From an uncultured Microbacteriaceae bacterium (GTDB lineage: Bacteria > Actinomycetota > Actinomycetes > Actinomycetales > Microbacteriaceae), in assembly GCA_903857985.1 (NCBI GenBank), contig CAIOGW010000072.1, positions 1-33,835 on the forward strand: a stretch of DNA of 33,835 nucleotides, in the 5' to 3' direction. Positions 1-7,085 of this stretch are shown in pieces (position 1 is the stretch's first letter; every line of letters begins with the position of its first letter). Under the pieces are notes generated by a model that had not been told where the DNA came from, ran no database searches, and saw only the letters and a program-made list of their open reading frames with translations. Made by a program: the position numbers and the translations under genes.

Positions 1-52
1 CAACAATAACTTTGCGCTGCTCGTTACGGGCAATCTTGCTCTTCTTAGCCAT
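1..52 (-). CDS. rpsN: 30S ribosomal protein S14, zinc-independent type (partial, N-terminus only)
   Basis: Only the first 17 codons lie in the window, reading MAKKSKIARNEQRKVIV on the minus strand; the rest runs off the left edge. This start matches the long, cysteine-free (C-) S14 class rather than the short zinc-ribbon class, though the region that would hold the cysteines is outside the window. S14 is a small-subunit head protein. The ATG follows the rpmG stop codon directly (TAAATG, no gap), so it is the third gene of an rpmB-rpmG-rpsN operon and probably translationally coupled. Confidence 0.9.
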   Translation of the reverse strand, partial: MAKKSKIARNEQRKVIV

Positions 53-220
53 TTAGCGCTCCTCGCGGAATTCCACGTGCTGACGCACGACGGGGTCGTA
101 CTTCTTCAGTACGAGACGGTCAGGGTTGTTACGACGGTTCTTGCGAGTGACATAGGTGTATCCAGTGCCAGCCGTAGACCGCATTTTGATGATGGGACGT
201 ACGTCCTGCGCCTTAGCCAT
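53..220 (-). CDS. rpmG: 50S ribosomal protein L33, cysteine-free type
   Basis: A 55-residue protein, below the size cut-off of the ORF track, starting [15 protein letters not shown] and ending VEFREER. It has the normal L33 length and the YVTRKNRRN core of the family. It contains no cysteine at all, so it is the zinc-independent (C-) form lacking the two CxxC pairs of zinc-ribbon L33. The start ATG overlaps the rpmB stop by one base (TAATG) and the stop abuts the rpsN start, so the three genes are tightly coupled. In actinobacteria that carry both forms, C- paralogues are typically made under zinc shortage. Whether this is the only copy here cannot be told from the window. Confidence 0.95.
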   Translation of the reverse strand: MAKAQDVRPIIKMRSTAGTGYTYVTRKNRRNNPDRLVLKKYDPVVRQHVEFREER

Positions 221-456
221 TAGATCTTCTCCCCACGAGCGAGAATATCCTTGACGACCGACTCGATGCCGCGCGCGTCAATGACCTTGATTCCCTTAGC
301 CGAGAGCGTCAGCGTGACGTTGCGACGAAGCGACGGAACAAAGTACGTCTTCTTTTGGATGTTCGGATCGAAGCGACGCTTCGTGCGTCGGTGCGAGTGC
401 GAAATGTTGTGTCCAAAGCCGGGAGTGGCTCCGGTCACCTGACAGTTTGCTGCCAC
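220..456 (-). CDS. rpmB: 50S ribosomal protein L28
   Basis: A 78-residue L28 with the characteristic opening MAANCQVTG and the [11 protein letters not shown] stretch, ending ARGEKI, very like the E. coli-type L28. It has a single Cys (residue 5), so it is not the zinc-binding form with paired cysteines. The start is GTG at 456, preceded by an AAGGGA Shine-Dalgarno element about 8 nt upstream. It is the first gene of the rpmB-rpmG-rpsN operon and lies 141 nt downstream of zur on the same strand. That gap contains a 9-bp inverted repeat that could act on its promoter. Confidence 0.96.
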   Translation of the reverse strand: MAANCQVTGATPGFGHNISHSHRRTKRRFDPNIQKKTYFVPSLRRNVTLTLSAKGIKVIDARGIESVVKDILARGEKI

Positions 457-561
457 GAGTGATTCCCTTCACTACCGCGACACCACCGGATGGTGACATC
501 GCCCAAGATCTCTTGTCTGCGTTCACGGTGGTGAGCCTCACGGCTCTACGGTGCGAACACT

Positions 562-585
562 GCTGTGCAAGGGTTTTTGCACAGC
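562..585. promoter_or_regulatory. Perfect 9-bp inverted repeat between zur and rpmB
   Basis: GCTGTGCAA and TTGCACAGC are perfect complements separated by six bases (GGGTTT). The repeat sits just after the zur stop codon and about 105 nt before rpmB. No run of T follows on the minus strand, so it is a poor intrinsic terminator for zur. On the minus strand its right arm supplies TTGCAC, which could serve as a -35 box with TAGAGC 16 nt further on. An operator controlling the ribosomal-protein operon is therefore possible. It does not resemble the Zur-like box in front of znuA. Confidence 0.4.
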
Positions 586-597
586 CGATTTATGAGT

Positions 598-978
598 CTA
601 CGCGCACGATGCGCAAATGCCAAAAACGTCGACAACGTGGTGGGCGTCGGTGAAGCCGTGGGTCGAAGCGACCGCCTGCGCCCACTGCTCCACAGCATCG
701 GCCTCAATCTCGACAGTCTTTCCGCACTGACGACAAATGAGGTGATGGTGGTGGCCGGAGGTGCTGCAGGCGCGATAGAGATTCTCGCCGTCCGGCGAGC
801 TGAGCACATCGGCTCGGTCATCGTCAACGAGCGACGCGAGAGTTCGATACACCGTGGCGAGGCCGAGGGTGTCGCCCGCGGCCTTGAGCTGGCCGTGCAA
901 ACTCTGTGCCGAAACAAATCCCGCACTGTGTGCCAGGGCTGCCGCCACCGCGTCTCGCTGCCGGGTATTGCGCCTCAC
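598..978 (-). CDS. zur: Fur-family transcriptional regulator, probable zinc uptake regulator
   Basis: A 126-residue Fur-family repressor. It has an N-terminal winged helix with the family signature around ATVYRTLASL (residues 41-50), then a metal-binding dimerisation half with the HHHH cluster (76-79) and two CxxC pairs (CRQC 82-85, CASC 122-125) that hold structural zinc. The start is GTG at 978, overlapping the stop of the upstream permease (GTGA). The track's 452-residue ORF in this frame is a read-through artefact. It is the last gene of the znuA-C-B-B-zur operon. A zinc role is inferred from that operon and the neighbouring zinc-free ribosomal proteins; manganese or iron sensing cannot be excluded. 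Autoregulation through the palindrome upstream of znuA is likely. Confidence 0.88.
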   Translation of the reverse strand: MRRNTRQRDAVAAALAHSAGFVSAQSLHGQLKAAGDTLGLATVYRTLASLVDDDRADVLSSPDGENLYRACSTSGHHHHLICRQCGKTVEIEADAVEQWAQAVASTHGFTDAHHVVDVFGICASCA

Positions 979-1787
979 GCGACGACCTCCCCGCGCAAGC
1001 GCCTGGGCATCCATCGTCCGGCGATGAGGGCCACGCCCAACAGCGCCGTGGCAACAAGGGCGATGCTCGCCCCGGCGCTCACCGAGAACTCGCGAGACAG
1101 CAGCAGGCCGAGAACTCCGGATGCAACTGACAGTGTGGGCGCAATCGCCAGCATCACGCCTAGGCGAGCAGTGAGGGCCCGGGCCGCTGCCGCCGGAGCC
1201 GCAATCAGAGCGATGGTGAGAATGGCTCCCACCGCCGGCATGGTCACCACCACGGTGATGGTGGTGAGCACCATGAGCAGTGCGTCCATGGCTGCCGGCT
1301 CGTAGCCGAGCCCGCGATATCCCTCCGGGTCGAACATCGCGTACACCACGTGCTTGCCAGCAAAGACGAGAGCGAGCAGCGTGAGGACGAGGGCGATGGC
1401 GGCGAGCACCCCGTCGGTGGTACTCACCGAAAGCACTGAACCAAAGAGAAGCGCGGTCATGTCGACCGGCACCGATGAGCCAAACGCCTGCGCGAGCGCT
1501 CCGGCGGCGAAGCCGCCTGCGAGCAAAACTCCGGACGCAGCTCCCGCGCCGCCCGGCGTGATTCGACCGATGAGAGTGATGGTGCCCACAATGAGGGCAC
1601 ATGCCACCACTGCACCCAACTGCATGGAGAAGCCCAGCAGGATTCCGATGACAGCTCCGGGAAACGTTGCGTGTGTGAGCGCCTGGGCAAAGAGAACGCG
1701 CTTGCGCAAGACCACGAACGTTCCCACGAGGCCCGTAAGGATTCCCACAACCGTGATGACGATGAGCGCACGATCGAAATAACTCAT
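975..1787 (-). CDS. znuB: Metal ABC transporter permease (ABC-3 family), second subunit
   Basis: A 270-residue, strongly hydrophobic integral membrane protein with about eight predicted helices and the ABC-3 permease pattern, for example the VLRKRVLFAQALTHATFPG segment near the N-terminus that contacts the ATPase. It forms the membrane channel for zinc or manganese import together with ZnuC and ZnuA. Its start ATG overlaps the stop of the other permease gene (ATGA) and its stop overlaps the zur start (GTGA). Two distinct ABC-3 permease genes occur side by side, so the channel is probably a heterodimer. Confidence 0.92.
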   Translation of the reverse strand: MSYFDRALIVITVVGILTGLVGTFVVLRKRVLFAQALTHATFPGAVIGILLGFSMQLGAVVACALIVGTITLIGRITPGGAGAASGVLLAGGFAAGALAQAFGSSVPVDMTALLFGSVLSVSTTDGVLAAIALVLTLLALVFAGKHVVYAMFDPEGYRGLGYEPAAMDALLMVLTTITVVVTMPAVGAILTIALIAAPAAAARALTARLGVMLAIAPTLSVASGVLGLLLSREFSVSAGASIALVATALLGVALIAGRWMPRRLRGEVVA

Positions 1788-2650
1788 CCCATGCCTCCCG
1801 CTTTGGGGCGGCGAACGATGACAAACAGCAGAAGTGCCAAGAGGTACGAGGCCACAAACACCGCCGCGATCGCGGCTCCCGGAGGAATGGGAATATCGAG
1901 GCCCACCGAAATCGTAAAGGCTCCCGCGAGGCCCGCCAGGCCAGCCAGCACCGCAAAGCTCAGCGCAATGGCGAAAAGCGACGTGAGCCGTCGAGCCCAG
2001 ACGCGAGCGAGCGCACCCGGCACAATCAAGAACGCAATAACGAGGAGATTACCCACCGCAATGGATGCGGAGACCACAACGAGTGCGATGGCCACATTTA
2101 GCGAGAGATCGACGAGGGTCACCCGATAGCCCGCTGCACGAGCGGCGTCACGGTCAAACGCTGTCATCACCTGAGCCCGAACGGTGAGGAGAACGGTTGC
2201 GATGGCCAACACGCTGATGATGGCCGTCACCACAACCTCGGTGAGAGACACGGTAAATAGGCGACCAAAGAGTAGTTGCTCGAGTTGACCGGCGGCATCG
2301 TCGGACCTGCTCACGATCAGCACCCCCACGCTGAACATGGCAACGAGCACCACGGCGACGGCGGCGTCTGATGATACGCCGCGCCGGGCCAGCAGACTGA
2401 GGAACACCGTGGCCGCAGCGGCCGCAATGGCGGCGCCCCAGAAAAGACCGCCCGACCCGGCAAACGCTACACCGGCCGCAATGCCGGGAAAAACCGCGTG
2501 GGTCAGGCCGTCGGTGAGGAACTCGAATCCCCGAAGATTCACGAAGACACCCACAATGCCTGCCGTGATACCCAGGGTCACGAGCACAATGACCGCCCGC
2601 ACCATGAAGGGCATGGTCCAAAAGTGCAGGAGCAGATCGAGAGTAATCAC
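1784..2650 (-). CDS. znuB: Metal ABC transporter permease (ABC-3 family), first subunit
   Basis: About 288 residues with repeated hydrophobic segments and the ABC-3 motif FEFLTDGLTHAVFPGIAAG, equivalent to the corresponding stretch in its neighbour. I place the start at GTG 2650, which overlaps the znuC stop by one base (TAGTG). The ORF track's longer form extends into znuC and is not real. A later ATG (MPFMVRAV) is an alternative start. The product is an inner-membrane subunit of the high-affinity metal importer, and its C-terminus overlaps the second permease by 4 nt. The C-terminal tail IVRRPKAGG is basic and probably cytoplasmic. Confidence 0.9.
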   Translation of the reverse strand: MITLDLLLHFWTMPFMVRAVIVLVTLGITAGIVGVFVNLRGFEFLTDGLTHAVFPGIAAGVAFAGSGGLFWGAAIAAAAATVFLSLLARRGVSSDAAVAVVLVAMFSVGVLIVSRSDDAAGQLEQLLFGRLFTVSLTEVVVTAIISVLAIATVLLTVRAQVMTAFDRDAARAAGYRVTLVDLSLNVAIALVVVSASIAVGNLLVIAFLIVPGALARVWARRLTSLFAIALSFAVLAGLAGLAGAFTISVGLDIPIPPGAAIAAVFVASYLLALLLFVIVRRPKAGGMG

Positions 2651-3474
2651 TAGTGATCGTGCCCGGGAATTACGACACGGTGTTCGTCGATCTCCACCTG
2701 AACGTCGCCGAAGGCCGCCTGCAGGTTTTCGAGGGTCAGCACCTCGTTGGTGGCCCCAAACGCCACCTGCGTGCCCGCCAGCAGCAGAACCTTGTCGCAC
2801 ACGTCACGGGCCAGATCAAGATCGTGGGTGGTGACCACAATGGTGACGCCGCGCATCTTGAGTTCGCGGAGTGTGGCCAGGAGGGCCGCTCGGTTGGGTT
2901 GATCGAGCCCGTTGAAGGGTTCGTCGAGCAACAGCAGACGCGGCTTTGCGGCGAGCGCTCGGGCGAGCAAGCCGCGCTGCTGTTGCCCGCCCGACAGGGC
3001 GCCAAACCGGGCGCTTGCTCGCGCGGTCAGGCCCGTCATCTCAAGGGCTTCGTTCACGGCAAGGCGGTCAATGGCTCGGGCAAACCGCCAAAAGCCGATG
3101 CGCCGGTAGCGGCCCATCATCACGACCTGACGCAGGCTGATCGGAAAGTTGGGTTCGGTCGATTCCTGCTGCGGCAGGTAGCCAATTCCCTCGGTAATCC
3201 CCGGGCGTCGCTGGTGACCAAAGACCTTCACGCTGCCGTCGGCCAAGGGAAGCAGGCCGAGCAGGCCCCGCAGCAGGGTCGACTTTCCCGAACCGTTAGG
3301 GCCGATCAGTGCCACCGCTTCGCCGGCGTATGCGCGCAGCGACACGTGATCGAGCGCCACCACGCCCTCGTAGGCGAAGGCCGCGTTGGTGAGTTCGACC
3401 ACGGGGCCGGCGCTGAGTGCAGTGCCCTGCTCGCCGTTGGCTTGCTCATCTTTCCCAGGTGGGGTCTGGCTCAC
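2650..3474 (-). CDS. znuC: Metal ABC transporter ATP-binding protein
   Basis: A 274-residue ABC ATPase. Walker A GPNGSGKST lies at residues 58-66, the signature LSGGQQQR at 160-167, Walker B LLLLDEP at 180-186 and the switch His at 217. A short disordered leader (about 22 residues) precedes the ATPase fold. The start is GTG at 3474, overlapping the znuA stop as GTGA. The upstream extension in the ORF track belongs to znuA sequence. It powers import by the two ABC-3 permeases. The order znuA-znuC-znuB-znuB-zur, with every junction overlapping by 1-4 nt, implies one transcript with coupled translation. Confidence 0.94.
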   Translation of the reverse strand: MSQTPPGKDEQANGEQGTALSAGPVVELTNAAFAYEGVVALDHVSLRAYAGEAVALIGPNGSGKSTLLRGLLGLLPLADGSVKVFGHQRRPGITEGIGYLPQQESTEPNFPISLRQVVMMGRYRRIGFWRFARAIDRLAVNEALEMTGLTARASARFGALSGGQQQRGLLARALAAKPRLLLLDEPFNGLDQPNRAALLATLRELKMRGVTIVVTTHDLDLARDVCDKVLLLAGTQVAFGATNEVLTLENLQAAFGDVQVEIDEHRVVIPGHDH

Positions 3475-4460
3475 AGTGTTAATCCTTCCGGAAGGGGCGG
3501 CACCGTTCCTCCCCACGCGGTCACGAGAACCGTAACGTTGTGGATGGTCGCACCGAGGTAGGTGGCGCCGGCTGTGCCCGTGGCGCCAAGTGAGTCGGCA
3601 TAGAGCGTCTCCTCTCCTGAGTAAACAGCAACGCCCGCCTCCCGTGCGATGGTTGTGGCTAATTTATCCGAGAGCGTGCTTTCGCTGAAGACGGCGATAG
3701 CACCCACCTCCTTGATTCGCTCGATGAGGGCGTCAATCTCTAGGGCGCTGGGCTCCGAATTGTCATCAAGGCTGGGCATGATTGATCCGACAAAGCTGAT
3801 TCCGTAGGCGTCAACGAAGTATCCCAAGGCATCGTGATTCGTAATGAGAAGGCGCTTCTCCGGCGCGACGGAAGCAAACGCCTCGGTCGCCCAGCTGTTG
3901 AGCAGCGCCAGTTTCTCAACATAAGCAGCCGCGTTCTGGGAAAAGCTTGCCCGGAGGTCGGGGCGAGCTTCGCTCAAGCCTCGCGCAATGTTGTTGACCA
4001 TAACCGCGGCGTTCTCGGGTGACGTCCACACGTGGGGATCCTTCGCACCACCTTCCCCGTCACGAAGGACGATTCCTTCGGTGGCGACAATCAGGTCGCC
4101 TGAGAAAGCGCCGGCATCTGTGAGGTCTTCGAGCCACGGTTCAAGCCCTACTCCATTGGCAACCAGTGCCTCTGCCTCGCCGACATCCAAGAGGTTCCGG
4201 GCAGATGGGTCGAACTGATGGGCGGAGGCGTTGGGAAGAATCAGCTCGCTCACAACTCCGTCGTCGCCCACTACGGCTGAGGTGAAGTCGGCGAGCTGAG
4301 TGGTTGTTGCCACCACCCTCATTCCTGCGTACGGGCTTGGCGCCACGGAATTGCTGCAACTGGTCACGGCAAGGGCAACTGTTGCCAGAAGTGCGCTGTA
4401 GGAGAGGGTGCGTGCCATCCGTGAGCGTGATAAACGAGCCTTCTGAAGTCTGGAGGTCAT
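3471..4460 (-). CDS. znuA: Metal ABC transporter substrate-binding lipoprotein (cluster 9; zinc or manganese)
   Basis: A 329-residue lipoprotein with a signal peptide and lipobox VTSC (Cys35), followed by a ZnuA/TroA-type fold. Likely metal-binding histidines are seen in SAHQFDP, DPHVWTSP and NHDALGYF, with an acidic ligand expected near the YADSLG segment. It lacks the long His-rich loop of some ZnuA proteins, so manganese is an alternative substrate. I chose the ATG at 4460 because the signal peptide begins there and a TAnnnT -10 box ends 6 nt before it, implying a leaderless mRNA. The 395-residue track ORF begins too far upstream. It is the first gene of the operon, and a Zur-like palindrome overlaps its promoter. 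Confidence 0.92.
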   Translation of the reverse strand: MTSRLQKARLSRSRMARTLSYSALLATVALAVTSCSNSVAPSPYAGMRVVATTTQLADFTSAVVGDDGVVSELILPNASAHQFDPSARNLLDVGEAEALVANGVGLEPWLEDLTDAGAFSGDLIVATEGIVLRDGEGGAKDPHVWTSPENAAVMVNNIARGLSEARPDLRASFSQNAAAYVEKLALLNSWATEAFASVAPEKRLLITNHDALGYFVDAYGISFVGSIMPSLDDNSEPSALEIDALIERIKEVGAIAVFSESTLSDKLATTIAREAGVAVYSGEETLYADSLGATGTAGATYLGATIHNVTVLVTAWGGTVPPLPEGLTL

Positions 4461-4466
4461 TGTCTC

Positions 4467-4497
4467 AACATACGTCTTATTGAGAATCATTGTCAAT
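4467..4497 (-). promoter_or_regulatory. znuA promoter with overlapping Zur-like operator
   Basis: On the minus strand TTGACA (4491-4496) is followed after 18 bp by TATGTT (4467-4472), whose end is 6 nt from the znuA ATG, so transcription probably starts at the start codon. The imperfect palindrome TTGAGAATCATTGTCAA (4480-4496; symmetry extends by one base on each side) covers the -35 box. It resembles actinobacterial Zur/Fur operators with a central AATnATT-like core. Binding there would block RNA polymerase when the metal is plentiful. The site is also upstream of divergent trhO, but about 34 nt from that gene's start. Confidence 0.7.
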
Positions 4498-4517
4498 ACG
4501 GATCTCCCGGGCGGGCG

Positions 4518-4523
4518 TAACAT
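4518..4523 (+). promoter_or_regulatory. Putative -10 box of trhO (leaderless)
   Basis: TAACAT ends 6 nt before the GTG start at 4530, the spacing expected when transcription begins at the start codon. There is no Shine-Dalgarno sequence in front of the GTG. No convincing -35 box is seen at the usual distance. Confidence 0.45.
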
Positions 4524-4529
4524 CATCGT

Positions 4530-5435
4530 GTGGCCGTTCCCAAAGTTCTGCTCTACTACGCCTTCACGCCGTTGGCCGACCCCGAAGCCGTGCGCCTGTG
4601 GCAACGCGACCTGTGCCGTTCGCTCAACCTCCGCGGGCGCATCCTCATTTCTCGACACGGCATCAACGGAACGGTGGGCGGCGAGCTGCGCAACGTCAAG
4701 CGCTACCTGCGCACCACGCGGGAATTCGCTGGCTTCGCGAACATAGACGCGAAGTGGAGCGAAGGCTCACCCCTCGACGACAAGGGCTTGAGCACCGACT
4801 TCCCCAAGCTGAGCGTGAAGGTGCGCGACGAGATTGTGAGTTTTGGTGTGCCCGAGGAGATTGTGGTCGGCGCCGACGGCATTCAGGGGGGCGGCACCAA
4901 GCTGAGCCCGACAGAGCTCGAGGCACTCGTGTCCGAACGCGATGTGGTGTTCTTCGACGGGCGCAACGCGTTCGAGGCTGAGATTGGCCGATTCCGCGAT
5001 GCCGTCATCCCCGATGTGCGCACCACGCGCGACTTCGTGGCCGAGCTCGACAGCGGCAAGTACGACCACCTGAAGGACAAGCCCGTGGTTACCTACTGCA
5101 CGGGCGGTATTCGCTGCGAGGTGCTCACCCCGCTCATGAAGGCGCGCGGGTTTACCGAGGTGTACCAACTCGACGGCGGAATTGTGCGCTACGGCGAGCA
5201 CGCCGGCAACGGCGGTCTCTGGGACGGCTCGCTCTATGTTTTTGACGGCCGCATCTCGATGGACTTCGGGCCCGACGCCCTACAGCTCGGCACGTGCACG
5301 CTGTGCGGAACATCGGCCAATCACATGGTCAACTGCCATGACGTTTCGTGCCGCGAGCAGCTGGTGTGCTGCGGGGTGTGTGCACAATCGGTGAGAGCGG
5401 GATGCTCGTCTCACCAGGCCCTGGTGACTAGCTAG
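4530..5435 (+). CDS. trhO: tRNA uridine(34) hydroxylase, rhodanese family
   Basis: A 301-residue protein of the YceA/TrhO family, which makes 5-hydroxyuridine at position 34 of tRNA in an oxygen-dependent reaction, the first step to wobble modifications such as cmo5U/mo5U. The N-terminal domain (about 1-95) precedes a rhodanese domain with the catalytic loop YCTGGIRCE, putting the active-site Cys at 190. The C-terminus has a cysteine-rich stretch ([21 protein letters not shown]) that is usual in the family. The start is GTG 4530, supported by a -10 box 6 nt upstream. It is convergent with hemD (5 nt between stops) and divergent from znuA. Confidence 0.93.
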   Translation: MAVPKVLLYYAFTPLADPEAVRLWQRDLCRSLNLRGRILISRHGINGTVGGELRNVKRYLRTTREFAGFANIDAKWSEGSPLDDKGLSTDFPKLSVKVRDEIVSFGVPEEIVVGADGIQGGGTKLSPTELEALVSERDVVFFDGRNAFEAEIGRFRDAVIPDVRTTRDFVAELDSGKYDHLKDKPVVTYCTGGIRCEVLTPLMKARGFTEVYQLDGGIVRYGEHAGNGGLWDGSLYVFDGRISMDFGPDALQLGTCTLCGTSANHMVNCHDVSCREQLVCCGVCAQSVRAGCSSHQALVTS

Positions 5436-5440
5436 CGGTC

Positions 5441-6226
5441 TTAGGCCGAAGCGAGCGCGTACTCGACGAGCAGACCGACAAGAGCGTCGATGTCTTGCTC
5501 CTCGGCAATCACGTCGATGCGCACGCCGTGCGTGCGTGCATCACGGGCCGTGCGCGGACCCATTGCCGCGGTGAGGGTGATGTCGGGGATGGGGCCGAAC
5601 TGGAAGGCGATCTGCTCAGCTACCGTGCCGGACGTGACGAGCAGGATGTCAAACTCTCCGTCTTTCACGTCTTCAACAATTTCGGGGTCGACCTCAATGC
5701 CAACGGTGCGATAGGCGACCACCGACTGAACATCGTGGCCGATGCGGCGCAGGCCGTCCGTAAGGATCGGAATGGACTGCTCCGATCGAATGGTGAGCAC
5801 CTTGAGGGGAATCACGCCGTCCGTGGCCTCGGCCCACTGCTCGAGCATTGCCTGGACCGTGTTCTCCTCTACCGGCACCAGGTCGGCGCGGTAACCGGCT
5901 GCAGCGAGTGCGGCCGCGGTTGTCTCACCCACGGCGGCCACCTTTGTCGACGAAGGAATGATGGCCCGATAGGCCGCCACGACATCCACCGTGGTTGCGC
6001 TCGAGAAGGTGACCACGTCGAACGTGCCCGCTGCGAGGCTGTTGAGGGCTGTCTGCAGTTCGTCGGCATTCTCCGTGACGACGTAGTTGGTCATGGGGGC
6101 GATAACGGTGGAGGCTCCCTGCGCACGAAGCGCCGAGGCGACCTGATCGCCCCAGGGCCCGCCGCGCGGAATGAGAATACGCTGACCGCCCAGGGGGCGG
6201 GTTTCTATCGGTGCTGTGTGGGCCAT
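5441..6226 (-). CDS. hemD: Uroporphyrinogen-III synthase
   Basis: About 261 residues with the two-lobed HemD pattern: an opening GGQRILIPRGGPWGDQVASAL, then FDVVTFSSATTVD, VAAVGETTAAAL and, in the second lobe, FDILLVTSGTVAEQ. This enzyme closes hydroxymethylbilane to uroporphyrinogen III in tetrapyrrole synthesis. HemD sequences are poorly conserved, so the call rests on these spaced motifs. I prefer ATG 6226, about 6 nt after a GAGAG Shine-Dalgarno; the track start is a GTG one codon earlier. No other standard haem-pathway gene lies beside it, except the degenerate HemY-like gene about 1.3 kb upstream, separated by three unrelated small genes. Confidence 0.88.
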   Translation of the reverse strand: MAHTAPIETRPLGGQRILIPRGGPWGDQVASALRAQGASTVIAPMTNYVVTENADELQTALNSLAAGTFDVVTFSSATTVDVVAAYRAIIPSSTKVAAVGETTAAALAAAGYRADLVPVEENTVQAMLEQWAEATDGVIPLKVLTIRSEQSIPILTDGLRRIGHDVQSVVAYRTVGIEVDPEIVEDVKDGEFDILLVTSGTVAEQIAFQFGPIPDITLTAAMGPRTARDARTHGVRIDVIAEEQDIDALVGLLVEYALASA

Positions 6227-6250
6227 CACTGTCTCTCGTCTTAGGGGCGG

Positions 6251-6277
6251 GTCGCACAGAGAGGACCCGTCGCACAG
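6251..6277. repeat. Two direct copies of GTCGCACAG upstream of hemD
   Basis: GTCGCACAG occurs at 6251-6259 and 6269-6277, an 18-bp period, just upstream of hemD. The 122-nt gap between hemD and the DUF3618 gene otherwise holds a hairpin (GTGGAC 6292-6297 with GTCCAC 6313-6318) without a T-run. The repeats could be an operator or chance. Confidence 0.3.
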
Positions 6278-6349
6278 GGGAAATGCGTCGCGTGGACACG
6301 GGCGCAGTGCCGGTCCACACGGGATGTCATCGTTGACGAGTCAGCGTGA

Positions 6350-6667
6350 TTAACGCTTCGACGTGATTTTAACCACGACATAGGCGGTAACGCCAATCGC
6401 GGCGACCACCCCGGCGGCAATTCCTGCCAAAAGTACGGGGTTCTCTCGGCGCAGCGTCTGCACCCGGCGGCCAAACTGTCGAGACGCCTTGCCCAGCTGC
6501 TTGGGCACATTGACCTTGTCTTCGAGAGCATCGAGGGTCGACGCGAGCTGGGCGCGCGTCTGGGCCCGGTGAGCGCGCAGCTGTTCGAGCTTCATCGACG
6601 ACACGTCGGTGCGCGTGCGGTTCGTGACGGGTGCTTTCGTCCTTGGATTACCGGGCGTCGTGGTCAA
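6350..6667 (-). CDS. DUF3618-family small membrane protein
   Basis: About 105 residues. The middle has the DUF3618 pattern RAQLASTLDALEDKVNVPKQ followed by a basic stretch and a C-terminal membrane helix (roughly LLAGIAAGVVAAIGVTAYVVV) with a short basic end. I place the start at TTG 6667, which has a strong GGGGGAGG Shine-Dalgarno about 6 nt upstream, inside the end of the holin-like gene. The 121-residue track version begins earlier without support, and an internal ATG (MKLEQLRAH) is another option. It overlaps its upstream neighbour by 20 nt. The function is unknown; the family often sits beside holin-X and YtxH-like proteins in actinobacteria. Confidence 0.82.
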   Translation of the reverse strand: MTTTPGNPRTKAPVTNRTRTDVSSMKLEQLRAHRAQTRAQLASTLDALEDKVNVPKQLGKASRQFGRRVQTLRRENPVLLAGIAAGVVAAIGVTAYVVVKITSKR

Positions 6668-7085
6668 AGCGGCCCTCCCCCTTAAGTGCGTGTGCGTCCT
6701 CGATGAGGGCGTCAAAGGTTTCGGTGGGCAGCGGCGGGCTGCCCTTCTTGAACGTGCTCACACCCACGGCGAGAAGGATGATCATGAGAATGAGCAGGCC
6801 GCCGGAGACGACGAGGGCGGCCAGCCATGCCGGCATGATCAGAGCAAGGCCGAGGATGGCTGCTGCGATAAGAGTGCCGAGAAGGAAGAGTCCGAGAGTA
6901 GCCGCGATGGAGATGAGGAGCGCGCCGAGTCCCAGTTTCTTGAGCTTGCGACCCATCTCACGTTTGAGCTCTTCGAACTCGATGCGCACGAGCTCCAGCA
7001 GGGTTGCCGGCAGTTCGCGCAACAGCGAGAAGAGCGAACGCGACTCTTCGCGCTCAGCCGACCGCGGGGGCGTGTGTGCAGACAC
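6648..7085 (-). CDS. Phage holin family protein (actinobacterial holin-X type)
   Basis: A 145-residue protein with a charged N-terminal amphipathic segment (LPATLLELVRIEFEELKREMGRK) followed by two long hydrophobic helices (about 50-75 and 80-107) and a polar tail. This is the layout of the actinobacterial holin X family, a chromosomal membrane-protein family rather than a sign of a prophage. The start is GTG 7085, directly after the stop of the YtxH-like gene (TAAGTG). It is the middle gene of a three-gene unit. The role is unknown; no lysis genes are nearby. Confidence 0.85.
   Translation of the reverse strand: MSAHTPPRSAEREESRSLFSLLRELPATLLELVRIEFEELKREMGRKLKKLGLGALLISIAATLGLFLLGTLIAAAILGLALIMPAWLAALVVSGGLLILMIILLAVGVSTFKKGSPPLPTETFDALIEDAHALKGEGRFDHDAR

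Noticed and set aside
68-79. CACGTG near the left edge considered as parS
   Set aside because: Flanks (TTCCACGTGCTG) do not form the TTTCACGTGAAA palindrome and it is inside rpmG.
562-585. Inverted repeat as the zur terminator
   Set aside because: No T-run follows on the minus strand; it was kept as a possible operator instead.
598-1956. 452-residue ORF containing the Zur sequence
   Set aside because: Only its last 126 residues are Zur; the rest is an Arg/His-rich shadow of the znuB genes on the same strand.
6648-7085. Holin gene as evidence of a prophage
   Set aside because: It belongs to a chromosomal actinobacterial holin-X family and no other phage gene is nearby.
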